64,000 nucleotides of DNA, taken from the NCBI GenBank assembly GCA_905147135.1, contig LR990046.1:16460501-16524500 (forward strand), written 5' to 3'. The position numbers were made by a program, and so were the translations under genes. The DNA comes from Blastobasis lacticolella (taxonomy: Eukaryota; Arthropoda; Insecta; Lepidoptera; Blastobasidae). Of the stretch, positions 47,102-58,324 are shown piece by piece. Each line of letters starts with the position of its first letter. Within the stretch, counting starts at the first letter, position 1. The notes below the pieces were generated by a model. It was given only the letters and a program-made list of their open reading frames with translations, was not told the DNA's origin and made no database searches.

Positions 47102-50100
47102 TCAGCCTAGAATGCTGCCAAGGTCCAAATCCGCCAAGATCTCGTTTCCAATTTCCAGCACCAATTCGTTAATGACGTTTGATATTTCGGCCTGCAAAGA
47201 GTAGTTCGTTGGAGATCACAGTGTTGTAAATATATGAAAGGAAAACGCTGCGCTCATTCTGCGCCTCGAAAACATTAGTCGCCTTGTACGACACGAGTGT
47301 AAGGGTTTTTTTTTAATTTTTATACGGCAGACATACAGGCAGGCCTGTGGACATCAGTACCAAAAAAGAAATCATCAATGCAATGCCCGCCTCTGAAGAC
47401 ACCTCTAATATACCTCATGGGCTTTTCTACTCTGCCGGACACATGGTTCTATGTCTCTGATGTGTACGCTCTGATTGGTAACACACACACTCAACGCGAT
47501 GTTTTTATGTCGTATAGTTGGCAAACAGGCAAGCGAGCCACATAATGGAAAGAGTTTCCCATTTTGGGCATATTGTTGCGACACCAGCCACACCCCCTTT
47601 TGTGAACTAAACTTCCTGTTATGCGGTTATCGATATGTCAGTGGATGTAGGAGCTCGCAACATTGATACGGTGCGGCTAAAGTTCCAGTTAATTAGGTAG
47701 CCAGAGTACCACTTCATGACCATCGCATAATGATGCAATATATACCATTACTGGGGGAGGGTGGCGAGGTCCCCCACTGCTCCGATTCTACCCTACAGAG
47801 CTACTGACGTAAGCACTATAGTTCGTTCCAAATGGATTGAGAATATCGCGCGTTAATCTCTCGGTGTAGCGACTGTTAGAATACTTCAAATCATATGTAA
47901 CAATAAAAATTATTTATTTATTGTCTTCATAATAAAGTTACAATGGATCTCTCGTTTTCAAATTCTTAATCAATTTGGCATGAGCTATAGTCATCATCAT
48001 CATCCGAGCGGATAATCCCGGCGACTGCCGCGATCCGCTTTCCTACTTTTTCTTCTCCACTTTGCCCGATCTTTGGCATCCTCACGTCGCCAGTTTGCTT
48101 AGTAGTAGTAGATCACATACCTCATAAAACTGTACCAACTGAGGCACGAGGTCCTTCAGGAACAAACTAATGAAGTCATTGGACAGCTGGTCGCCGCCAA
48201 GCATACCACTCATTTCCGACTGTTAAATAAATATACATATTATTGTTAAAATATACATACATACAATATAAAGTATTGGACAGAATAATTCGTGTCATAA
48301 TCATGTCCAAAATATGTCATTATCAATAAATAATGAATCAGATACAAATCATATAGTGTTAGTATCTTCATAAACTCAAAGTATCAAACTTCGATTGTAT
48401 GACCTAACCTACAAAAAAATCGGAAAACCCCCAACCAAATTAACTTGAACTCAAATATTTACTAAACTATAGAACCTATTTTAATGAACCAAAGCTAAGG
48501 ACCGTATGGATTAAACTGGCTTTCTGATAGAGATACCATCAGTTCGGGAGTTACAATGCCACAGACAGATACCGAAAGCTACAGATACACGGATAAAATA
48601 AAAATAATCGTCTTGGCGTTAATGTCCCGGTTGTGCTCTCGCGAGGGCCCGGGGTCCGCCTTAACCATGATCCAGGATTTGACAGGTCAGGTAATTACAG
48701 TGGAGCGGCTGCCATCTGACCTCCATGACCCTTCTACCAGGGGAACCTGACCAGATTGGATCATGGTTACACATCCAGTCGCCTAAATGTGCAGGTTTCA
48801 TCACGATGTGTTCCCTCACCGTAAGAGCATCGGTTAGTATTCAACTAATGTACATCACTCAGATAATAGTCAGTGGTACATGGCCGGAGCGGGATTCGAA
48901 CCCGGGACCTCTGGCTTACGAGTCGGATACTCTATACGCTCGGCCACCGATGCTCTTTTCTACAGATACACGGATATACACGTCAAACTTTAACACCCCC
49001 CTTTTTTCAGGGGTTAAAAATACGTAGGGATACTCATTTGAGTGGCTAATACTCGTTATACAAAATCGGACAAAACTTTTCAGAAAAACTTAGATGATAA
49101 TTCTTACCTCAAAGCCTGCTAGCTTAAACACTACATCCACGTTCTCAATAAGGAAAGTAAGTCGAAAAGACACAAGTCTGACCCGGAGCAAGGCTGTAGC
49201 CTGGACCCTTGGCTCGATTATTCGTACTCTGCAAGTATATAAACATATTTCAATAAAAGTAGCAAAAAAGGTAAACGAAAACAGTGCATTGACCTGTTTG
49301 TCGTAGCTGAAATGGGTTGTGTAAAACACTAAAATAAACATAGTTATTTTGGCGTTAATGGCCCGGGCAATCCCGCGCGAGGGCCCATGGTCTGTCTTGA
49401 CCATGATCTAGGATTTGGCAGATCAGGTCTGCGACTGCCATCTGACTTCCGTGACCCTGTTAACACGCCTGTTATCCTCACCAGATTGAAACATGGTTAC
49501 ACTTCCGTGACCCTGTTCACAGGGGATCCACACCAGATTGGACCATGGTTACACATTCAGTCGCCTGAATGTGTAGTTTTCATCACGATGTGTTCTCTCT
49601 CGTAAGAGCATTGATTAGTTTTCAATCAATGTACATAACTCAGAAAAGAGTCATCGGTACATAGCGGCACTGGGGTTCGAACATGGACTCTCATTAGACA
49701 CCGACGCTCCCAAAAAGGTAAAAGGTCAGTAATTGTTACAATTTAATTAACTTGTTAATTATAGATGTACAGTACATGAGCATGACTGCATTACCACTTT
49801 AAGAAAACTTTCCTTTGCAGCTACAGCAACATTCACGGCATCTGGTGCATCTATAGCCAAAATTAGTTTGCTAAAAGAAGGAAGAATTAACTGCTCCTTA
49901 TGCCAAAAGGACTTGTCCTTCCCTCCAGTGTATTTTTTACGTAATAAATAAAAATATGATTCATTAATGCTATAACAACCGTTAAACAACTGCACAGTAG
50001 TGCAAAGAAATATGATTCTTAAGCTGGTCATGCACAGAGTTCATGATTCTACGAGTCGTTTCGGCCGTCCTTTCAACCGGAGCGTGCTTACGTATACTTA

Positions 50101-53100
50101 CTTCATATGACCGTTGCCGAAGAGAGTAAATCCCACCGCACTGACACTCAGGTCGTAGTTCCCTTAAAGAAAGAAAATTACAATTTATTAATATCTACAC
50201 CTACTTAAGTTGTCACGTTCATGTAATTTTCAGTTAGACGAAACGTATGGAGCAGGTTGGGAGCGGTACTTGTATTGGCCGTATGAAGGCAAAGAGCATA
50301 ATCTTCTCATATCCTCTATTTTCTATTCTCTTCTTCTACCATCATCTACCCAATACTGAGTAAGGGTCTCTTTCATGCCTCTCCACACTGCACGAAAAGC
50401 AGACCAGCAGGCTGATTACGTAACTCTGTTGCCGACTATTCTCTCGCTGTTGCAAGCAAAATGGTTGAAATCTTACTTTTGCGATCGCGTATCGTCCATT
50501 TGACGGGTTCAGTCGCTAACAAAGCTCCATTGCAATAGCAACCGGAATTTGACATATCGATAAAAAAATTTCGTATGAAAATGCGATTACGTATCTTTCT
50601 TGCATTGAAAGTGGCAGCTCTAATCCGCAACCGGTCCCGTTGCAATTGCAACAACTCAAAAGCTGCTTCAAGAGCGCCGAAAACATAGTTTTTCATAAAC
50701 TTTTATTACAAAAACCTTGTTTATCATCGTTAAATTTGTTGATTGTTTTTTGTTGTTTGTGTTATTTGTTAAATTTGTTGTTTGTGTCTTTCCGCAAACT
50801 TCACCAGCAGCTCGATTTTCCAGTGGGCAACTTGGCGATTTGGCGCCATATTTACAACACAAATTAATTTTATAGGTAAACGTGAATTATTCGTGACGTG
50901 AATTGGTTTAGTTGATAAAACGCACAAATATACAAAATACACATACTTTTACTGTCTTTTTATTGAAAACTCGGATAAAAAAGAAAACTATGTAAATATA
51001 AGCTTTGTGACTTGACAACTAAAGTTTCAAAATATCAACGAGCAGTCTAACGCTGGTAAATGAAAACGTTCCGTAATACATAACGCTTGCACCATAACAC
51101 TGACTTTTTAAATAAGTTGGGTTATCGATTATTCTCCGTTACTCGCGGCAACTTAATGTCAGTGTTTTATCGATTGATATCGGTTGCAAGCTAGTTGAAT
51201 GAGATATTGCTTGCTTTACGTAATCGCAAATCATCGATAGAAATTTCTCGTAGTCCGCAACAAAACATTGGTTGCAACATGTTTCATTGCCGTTATATAA
51301 TCGGGCCACAGGTCCGCTTACGAAAATTGCGAAATCGAAGAATGTTCTAGTACTTTATTTAGATACGTTCTAAGGAAGCTCGCTATCTAACTTATGTCAG
51401 ATGGCCGTATAAAATCTGTCTTACCATCATGACTATCAGCTAGTTCCCTTATACGTTGATATAAACATCTCTAGAGCATTCTTTTCATTTACACAAATGC
51501 GAATTCTCTTGTTATTATTATGTTGGTCTTATCTAAATGAACCCTTGTGGCTCAGAAAAGTAATAATTTTCCCCAGATTGTTAGTAGACAACGTTAAAGA
51601 ACAACCACCGGCAAAATGTACCCCAGTATACGAAAATCTACCTACCGGTTTAGTTGGAAATATACCTTATCTGATAGGTAATAAAGTTTAAGATCTCACC
51701 AGCCTCCGCCTCCAGCTCCGGTATTGAGAAGTCGAGGACCAGGGCGAACCGCTGTACAGGGAACACGCTAGTCGCCGTAAAGCTCAAATCATTCATAACG
51801 AATGTACTCAGCTGATTGACTGCGGCGTTCTTCACTGCCACATGGGAACTGTAATGTTGGGAAAAAGTTAATGACCAAACGATGAGAGAAATGTGGCCAA
51901 ACAGTTAGCGATACATGTAGGCGACATAGCCCTTAGGATTGCCAGGCTAAAGTGACCTCAAAGACCAAATGGGTTCATAAGTCCCTATGACCACCTTCCG
52001 ACTTCATCGTCAGACTAAAATCTGGAAATTATGTATTTAAATGGATAAATTGCAGCAGTATTAGTTGAAATTCACATTATATGGTTTCTTATTTAATTCA
52101 AGACATATACAGTACATACAGTGTAGGTATGTAGCGCGATTGATACGGCATGTCGTGATTTTAGATATTGTTATCCAAAATCCATGGTACCATATTAACG
52201 CATTGGCATCCAAGTTACATAGGTGCACTAAATTTCAGCTCAACTGAATACCGGGAAGTAGATCAAAGTAGGCTTGCAAGATTTGCCCAGGACATACATA
52301 GTTACATACAAACATTGAAGTTAAATATAAGCTTGTAAAAAGACGATGAGCATGATAACGATAACCAGGTGCAGATCCAGCCCCTTACAAAGGTTGTGGG
52401 CAGTGGGCACCTTCTGAGTTCTTGTTGCTAACTTAAGATTAATTTGTGAGTCCAATTCGCGTATAATACGACGGCACTTAGTCTGACTCGGTGGCCAAAA
52501 CTGGAATTAAGTGTCTCCACTCATTGAAATGTCATTCTGTTGTACAGCACAACACGTTTTATATTTTCAACAGGTTTTTTTCACTTACAATAATACGTTA
52601 GCCTATGAACCTCAATTAAGGTTATGGTATCATGCCCATCGTGCCCACAACGGTAGATCCGCGCTTGACGATAACACTGACCATCAGTTGTCTTTTCTTC
52701 AGTAGTTTCTTGACTGGCGGCATGTTAGTTCCCTCTTACGCTACATTCGTTACTACACTTTAATAACGCCCTGTGGCAAACCTAATATGTATACACCCTT
52801 GTGTACTAATACAACAACCCGCCAAACGACTGGCAGTGACTGCAGTAACAGTGACCCAGAAGCAGACTACGGTGTCAAGGTAGGGCAAGAAGAGATGTAC
52901 TCCTCGGATAGAAAGTCTCTATTGTTTTAAGACTTTCGTGCCACTGCGACAAAATAATCTTTGATTGTGCTTTGTCGCAGGACCGCCCGAGGTCCGCCTT
53001 GACTATGATCCAGGATTTGGCAGGTGAGATTATTGCAGAAAAGCGACTGCCATCTGACCTCCGTGACCCTGCTATCAGGGGAACCTGACCAGACTGGATC

Positions 53101-55861
53101 ATGGTTACACATTATCCCCCATGCATAGTTCCCTCACTCGAGTCATACGAAATATCGAGATAAGGATAATACTAAGCTTGGTAACAAACCCAATATATTA
53201 TGTGATGAAAGTGTATAAGGACTCCTACATAGTCCTGTTTCCAGTAACAACTACGATACCAAAACTCACTTCTCCAAGCCAAGGGCGTCAAGATCAAGAT
53301 TAAACTCTTCAACTGCCAACGGATCCAACACCGGCACATCATCAGAGCCATTAATCATAGTCTCCCTCAGGTCCTCAAGTAAATTTAGGATGGTTTGTTC
53401 CAGTATATTGTTCCTGGCAATCTGACGGGGATCTGTAATAAATAATAGTGCGTTACGACACAGACGCAGAAACTGAGGGCTGGGTGCAATTTTGCTTCGA
53501 TTTTACTTTACTATCGCGTTTGCGTTTACGTCAGAATGAGGAGTTTTCCAGTAGGTGTGGATAGTTTGTTTCATAAAGCATCAATAGATGGCGCTCCTAA
53601 AATTTTGGTAATCTTTTTTAAATCTGTATGATGGTGGCAGTGAGTTCATGCAGCCAACTAATACTAAACTTAAAAATAAAATGTTTATTAATATAAATAT
53701 TACTGTTAAAGGTTGAACGAAATTTAAAAAGAAATATTTATAGATGTTGGCACTATGTTCCATTATTATTACAACTATTGACAAATACAATATTATTCAA
53801 TACAACGTACCCAGTGTTTATATTGTGTTTGCTATGAACCTATTTCAAGCGATTATCAATTACCAAAATTGTCGGGGCGCCATCTAGTGAGTGGTTAGGA
53901 ATGCTTTAGATACCTATTGGAAAAGTGCTGATTAGTATGAATAAATACTTCATTTACATACCACTAGATGGCTCTATACGTTTTTCCATACAAATTTTTG
54001 CGTAAACCGCAAACGCGTTAGAAAAGTAATACCGAAGCATAACTTACACTCTCTGAATCACGTGAATTTACGTCGCACGATGCCCTGAACAACGTTGTCA
54101 CAGTAAATACATTCGTGTTAGAATAGAATAGAATAAACTTTATTGCGTAAACTGTGTACTTACTTTGCTGCAGATGGTTTTACAACTAGGAGTAGCAACA
54201 AGCGAAAGTAATAAAGTAATCTACTTTACAAAAAATAGGTTATTGTAAGTGCTATAGTGGGCTATAAATACACATATTAAGGGGCTCCCACACCTATGTT
54301 GAGGTTCATTTGTAAACATTTTGAAACACCCGGTATGGGAGCAGTGAAAACATAAGTTCGAACGAACACACACAGGCACACGCACACACGAGGTTGACCA
54401 AGGTCTTCTACTAGGAAACAGTCTCGGGAGCCGGTTTTTTATATAATTATTTTATGGTTATTGAGAAATTTACGTTTTTCTACTAAACTCAACTAGATCA
54501 GGTAGGGCAACCTTGGCCCAGTCTGCATAATATCTTGTAAAAAATCAACATTTTTCCATTTATGATATGTTTGAATAGTAGATAAAGAAAGGATATGTAC
54601 TACATGAAATTAAATACTAGTATCGAAGTATTAGTTTAGTAGTAAAAAGTATGGTAAGCTTCTAAATTACATCAATTATCGAACAGGCGTCGTTGGCCTA
54701 ATGGTTAAGGGGTCTGACACGTAAGCCAGAGGTACCGGGTTCAAACCCCAGGGCAGTCAGGTACCAAAGACTCTTCTCTTGTTATGTACATTAATTGAAC
54801 ACTAACTGTTGCGCTTGATAAAACCTCGTGATAAAACCTGCACATTCAGACAATTGAATGTGTAAGCATGATCCATCTGGTTAGGTTCTCCTATTAACAT
54901 GGTCATGGAAGTCACATGGTACTCCACTGTAATTTCCTGATCCATCAAATCCCGGGCCCAGAGCACAAGAGGCCGAGAGCACAACCTGAACAGCCATTAT
55001 GATTATGTACCAAACAGAACAAATATTATGAGCATTATAAACAAAGCTAACAATCATTGATATTATTTTGAGAGCTCTGTCAATTGATATTATGTACACA
55101 AATAGTCAATCTTTGAAGTGTGTAGGTACTTGTATTGATATGTAATCTCAATAAGAATTTACCCGTATATTATTAGGTTCGAAAACAAAACAAATACCTA
55201 TTTTCGAAAAACACATCGTGTCTAGAAATTTGGCAGAAATGCCATCTATCTATACTAATATTGTAAAGAGGAAAGGTTTGATTTTTTGTTTGTTTGTTTG
55301 TATTGAATAGGCTTCGAAACTACTGGACCGGTTTCAAAAATTCTTTCACCGTTGGGAAGCTACACTCACTATCCCTGGGTGACATAGGCTATATACCCGT
55401 GTACCCGTAGTGGTACACGGGGGCGGCTGCTAGTACATAATATAAAACAAAGTCGCTTTTCGCCGTCTGTCCCTTAGTATCTATGTACGTTTAGGCCTTT
55501 TAAACTTAAGCAGCGGATTTTAATGCGGAGTCTAACAATAGATAGATTGATTCTAGAGGAAGATTTTTATAAGCAAGAAAAAAGGGTAGGGGTAAAGTAA
55601 CGCGAACGATGTCGCACCGGGTCCACTTATCAATTATAAGTAGGGGTAAGATACGCGAGCAAAGTCGCGCCTGGCCAGCTATAGTTCTTGCCAAATGGAT
55701 TGGCAATAACGTGCATTGAGCTCTCTAATTATTAAAATATTATTATAATAATATTCGAAAATAATGTTGTACTTACCACTATTCAACACATCGTTTGAAT
55801 CCATTGGCCCGGCTACTGCTAAGCCAAAGGCGAGAGTTACAAGGAAAGTGGCGACACCCAT
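47102..55861 (-). CDS. Secreted takeout/JHBP/group-7-allergen-like (TULIP-fold) protein, 7 coding exons, 255 aa
   Basis: Coding exons in transcription order are 55861-55777, 53432-53270, 51848-51700, 50162-50102, 49228-49108, 48219-48121 and 47191-47102. Every junction is GT-AG, with intron phases 1, 2, 1, 2, 0, 0, and the frame stays open to TGA at 47104-47102. Exon 1 encodes a signal peptide (MGVATFLVTLAFGLAVA, predicted cut before GPMDSND), so the protein should be secreted. The body resembles insect haemolymph juvenile-hormone-binding, takeout and mite group-7-allergen proteins: an N-terminal helix with a VPVLDPL motif, then NQLSTFVMNDL, then GNYDLSV...LFGNGHMKV, and a helical C-terminus of about 60 residues with FISLFLKDLVPQL. 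Length is normal for that superfamily, whose members bind hydrophobic ligands in an elongated barrel. The protein has no cysteine at all, whereas typical takeout/JHBP proteins have an N-terminal disulfide, so it sits closer to the group-7-allergen branch. Ligand unknown. A partial paralogue lies upstream at 62268-63059. Introns are full of SINEs and MITEs. Gene structure is read from sequence; family is inferred from motif memory. Confidence 0.85.
47210..47305 (-). mobile_element. SINE-like repeat family C, 5' part
   Basis: TTGGAGATCACAGTGTTGTA, GAAAACGCTGCGCTCATT, GCCTCGAAAACATTAGTCGC and CTTGTACGACACGAGTGTAA. It starts 19 bp from the last TULIP coding exon. Confidence 0.6.
47320..47430 (+). 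mobile_element. LINE 3' UTR fragment
   Basis: ATACGGCAGACATACAGGCA, GTGGACATCAGTACCAAAAA, CAATGCCCGCCTCTGAAGAC: a diverged copy of the block at 895-1140, in intron 6 of the TULIP gene, between its last two exons. Confidence 0.5.
48610..48956 (-). mobile_element. SINE family A, full length (intron of TULIP gene)
   Basis: From CGTCTTGGCGTTAATGTCCC to CGGCCACCGATGCTC; box B complement GGGATTCGAACCCGGGACCT. Sits between coding exons 5 and 6. Confidence 0.8.
49350..49709 (-). mobile_element. SINE family A with internal duplication
   Basis: Same family, but the segment TCCGTGACCCTGTT...CCAGATTG...CATGGTTACAC occurs twice in tandem (about 49446-49500 and 49504-49556). The head ends GTCTCATTAGACACCGACGC and is diverged. 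Confidence 0.7.
49759..50031 (-). other. Open frame of 90 codons in the TULIP intron, unidentified
   Basis: Reads SINESYFYLLRKKY and EQLILPSFSKLILAIDAPDA. Protein-like, but no recognised family. It lies between coding exons 4 and 5 on the same strand without splice signals that fit the gene. Perhaps a transposase relic. Confidence 0.2.
50409..50560. mobile_element. Degenerate member of the ATTACGTAACTCTGTTGCC MITE family
   Basis: GGCTGATTACGTAACTCTGT leads into TTGAAATCTTACTTTTGCGA and a GGGTTCAGTCGCTAACAAAG core as in the copies at 7729 and 11497. The right end is diverged or replaced. It lies in intron 3 of the TULIP gene (between exons 51848-51700 and 50162-50102). Confidence 0.5.
52975..53112 (-). 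mobile_element. SINE family A, partial
   Basis: GGTCCGCCTTGACTATGATC to GACTGGATCATGGTTACACA; the 5' head is missing. Confidence 0.7.
53473..54055. mobile_element. Degraded CAGAGGGCC MITE interrupted by another MITE
   Basis: The ends match 43674-43868 (left GCTTCGATTTTACTTTACTA, right complement ending CACTCTCTG), but the core is split by the TA-flanked element 53587-53884. It lies in intron 1 of the TULIP gene, just upstream of coding exon 2. Confidence 0.6.
53587..53884. mobile_element. Nested TA-flanked MITE, about 298 bp
   Basis: Inverted ends GATGGCGCTCCTAAAATTTT and the complement of GATGGCGCCCCGACAATTTT, with TA on each side (53585-53586, 53885-53886), as in mariner-type MITEs. Confidence 0.6.
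54687..54998 (+). mobile_element. SINE family A with best-preserved tRNA-like head
   Basis: GGCGTCGTTGGCCTAATGGT (box A region), TCTGACACGTAAGCCAGAGG, ACCGGGTTCAAACCCCAGGG (box B), then CAGGTACCAAAGACTCTTCT. The head resembles a tRNA gene, but the body continues as SINE. Confidence 0.75.
55245..55434 (+). mobile_element. Helitron-like element ending GGCTGCTAGT
   Basis: CATCTATCTATACTAATATT, ACTACTGGACCGGTTTC, GACATAGGCTATATACCCGT, GGGGGCGGCTGCTAGT. In intron 1 of the TULIP gene, followed directly by a second related remnant (55440-55629). Confidence 0.5.
55440..55629 (+). mobile_element. Helitron-like remnant ending GGGTCCACT
   Basis: ATATAAAACAAAGTCGCTTT, TATCTATGTACGTTTAGGCC, GCGAACGATGTCGCACCGGG. 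Same family at 46770-46952 (just behind the TULIP poly(A) signal) and 38790-38919 (target of the hAT insertion). Confidence 0.5.
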
Positions 55862-56375
55862 TGTAGCACCTGAAAAGATTAAATTCTATAATAATAAAAA
55901 GATAATATTATGAATTATAAAATTAGATATGTTAAAAATCGGCATTAACTGTTAACAGACTGTTGTTTCATTTGGTACTAGCTTTAGTCCGATTTACCAT
56001 TTTAAATGATCTCTATATTGTATGAATGCTAGTACTACGGGGAGGTTAAGTTGTAACTCTGTTTCTACCTACGCGAATTAGATGAAACGTGGCTTAAATT
56101 GTACTCTGTTTGCTACCAAACTATCAGACCTAATCAAAATTCGTTCAGTAGTTTTTGCGTGATGCGCGAAAAGATAGATAATACAGAAAAAAGAGACTAA
56201 AAAAAATTCAAAAAAAATTACGTATCAGAATCCTTTACCGACGATTTTTTCTGAAATATCTACAATGTCGTATCTAAATATGTCTGAGCATCACGTAAAA
56301 CCTATAAAGATCCCACATCAGCCCAAACAATACACTGCTGAACTGAGTCTCGCCTCCCCATTTAGTGGAGCATAT

Positions 56376-56475
56376 TGCCATAATCTCCACGATTGGCTGG
56401 CGGGTTTGAGATCATAGTATTAGACCGAACATAAGGCGGGTTTGAGATCACAGTATTAGACAGAACATAAAATGC
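56376..56475 (-). mobile_element. SINE-like repeat family C fragment with tandem duplication
   Basis: GGCGGGTTTGAGATCATAGT and GGCGGGTTTGAGATCACAGT are consecutive 41-bp units, each followed by ATTAGAC(C/A)GAACATAA. It abuts the candidate 5' UTR exon. Confidence 0.5.
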
Positions 56476-56482
56476 TGCTTAC

Positions 56483-56544
56483 CTGAAATATTTAATTGCA
56501 ATTTGTAGAATTTTTTATCAAGCAATATCAATGAATTGCAAACT
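56483..56544 (-). promoter_or_regulatory. Candidate 5' UTR exon and initiator of the TULIP gene
   Basis: The first coding exon is preceded by a splice acceptor (TTTTCAG then GTGCTACA before the ATG; exon start 55869), so a non-coding exon must lie further up. A good donor (TTTCAG then GTAAGC) ends an exon at 56483. An arthropod-type initiator TCAGT puts the start site near 56544, giving a 62-nt leader exon and a 613-nt first intron. I see no convincing TATA box 30 bases upstream. Assignment is inference from splice and initiator consensus. Confidence 0.4.
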
Positions 56545-56800
56545 GACGTATAGGCTTCAAGCCACCTGCAGATCAACTAATTGATATCGTTGATAAAACG
56601 TAATTAGTATTAATTATCGTGTTTTATCTATTTTAAACATTCGATTACCTGATTAATTATATTATTGGATGGGTTCCTACGTCATATTTTTGAAGTTAAT
56701 AATGAACTAGGGTTTCCTTGGATATCGTAACTTCCGCAACCACCCCCAAAAACAACATTACCGATATTTTAAGAGTAACTATTCTGTCTCCGTTGTGTGT

Positions 56801-57440
56801 CTATTGTGCTGTGGGCACCAGATCGTAAAGTTCCTCGGAACACTCCCCATTGTAATGTACAGCCCATAGAACACACACAGAGAGCCAAGCCGAGTCCCTT
56901 CGGTTAGCCAGTGGTTCTAACTTGCTTGTTTGTATGGGATCGTCGACAATTCGTACGGCGCGTCTCTGTACGGAGTCCAGAGTATTAAGCAGATCAGCAG
57001 TTTCGCCGGCCCAAAGATGGGAACAATACTCCATATGAGGCCGCACCTGTGCCTTGTTCAGCAGCAGGCGCTGCCCTGGGGTGAAATATGGCTTGGACCG
57101 GTTAAGCACGCCAAGTTTTTTTGAAGCCTTACCTTCTAGGTGACTCCGGAATCGCACGTTATCCGATATGTCGACACCAAGGATCCCGATACTATTAGAG
57201 TTCATTGGAACTGCGGCACCATGACAAAAGGATCCTGTTTGGCGGTCTGCACCTGTGTCTTTGAGGGGTTGAATTCCACTAGGTTCAGTCTGCTCCAGTG
57301 ATCAACTTACTCCAAGGAGTGTTCAATCTCTGACACAAGTCTTATTCGGCTTTCCAACACCACGGAACGAGGAATATTCGCACGGCCAGTACAACGAGCA
57401 TCTCCAGTACTGTCATCTGCATAGCAATGAAGACTTGGAA
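56801..57440 (-). mobile_element. Jockey-like non-LTR retrotransposon reverse-transcriptase fragment
   Basis: Minus strand carries the RT catalytic box as CYADDSTG (about 57424-57404), then a damaged stretch and the open frame 57205-56801. That frame includes LGVDISDNVRFRSHLEGKAS, YFTPGQRLLLNKAQVRPHME, YCSHLWAG, VQRRAVRIV and ECSEELYDLVP, the ordered C-terminal motifs of lepidopteran non-LTR ORF2. At least one stop (near 57308) breaks the frame. 5'-truncated; no 3' UTR recognised. It lies upstream of the TULIP gene's promoter. Confidence 0.8.
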
Positions 57441-57477
57441 TGAATAATGAATAATGTTATATTTTAACAAATGCCGA

Positions 57478-57690
57478 TCTTCAACCCTCCTGTCTGAGAT
57501 TATGGCAATAACCTCCCCTTTCGTCGGAGGGGCCCTAAGTCCTGCAGTTCACTGTTATGGGCTGTGATGAATAGAAGCTACCAGGAAGGATGTCACTGTG
57601 ACACAGCGATTTACAACCCGCCCAGGCGTGAAAAATTTGGCAAAGCCCTCCATTCTTGTGGAGGGGGCTCTGTTATGGGCTGTCGTTGCG
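57478..57690 (+). mobile_element. SINE-like repeat family C, two partial 3' copies
   Basis: 57478-57572 has CCTCCCCTTTCGTCGGAGGG and GCAGTTCACTGTTATGGGCT; 57596-57690 repeats GATTTACAACCCGCCCAGGC through TGTTATGGGCTGTCGTTGCG, more diverged. Confidence 0.55.
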
Positions 57691-58324
57691 ATGTGATTCT
57701 GCATAAAACCTCACACAGTACCTGCCTACAGTGTAGTACAGAAACGTCTTTAAATCCCACTGAAACATTATGAGTACCAAGTCAGAAAACCTGACCGTGA
57801 CGAAAAGGTCTACATAGTCTTATCTTAATAACTACAAAACTAATCTTAAACACATGAATCTAGTGTCATTTTTTGGCGTAGTGAAGTGTCATAACGGGAA
57901 AATGCCACTGGGAACCCTATAATTGTCTCCGTGTTTTATGTACTTTTTTTTTGGGTTAAATGTAAATTATCATGTCGTGGCGTCCTTTGTAATAAATATT
58001 TACTTTCTTTCTTTCATAGTCAGCTCGCTGTTTATTCCTTGAATTTGCGTCGTGGCCGGGTGGGGCGGAGGGGGAGGTCACAGTATTGAATGAACGATGC
58101 ACTCCCGTGCATTTCTATTCAGTGTAACTCACGACTCACACGAGAAAGCGGCGACTCTTGCGTGTATTTATTGAGTTTGTCTACAAAATAAGTGTAATTT
58201 AGACAATATTGATAGTAAAAATAAGCAAAAGGTAAGGCCTCAGCCCGTGCAAGAGCCAGCAAGAAATACAAATCACGACTATCGTGTTTCTGATTTACAA
58301 TTCGTTCATAATCATTCATCCCTC

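Noticed and set aside
54687..54760. Possible tRNA gene with box A and box B
   Set aside because: The cloverleaf is imperfect and the sequence continues into the family A SINE body, so it is a SINE head.
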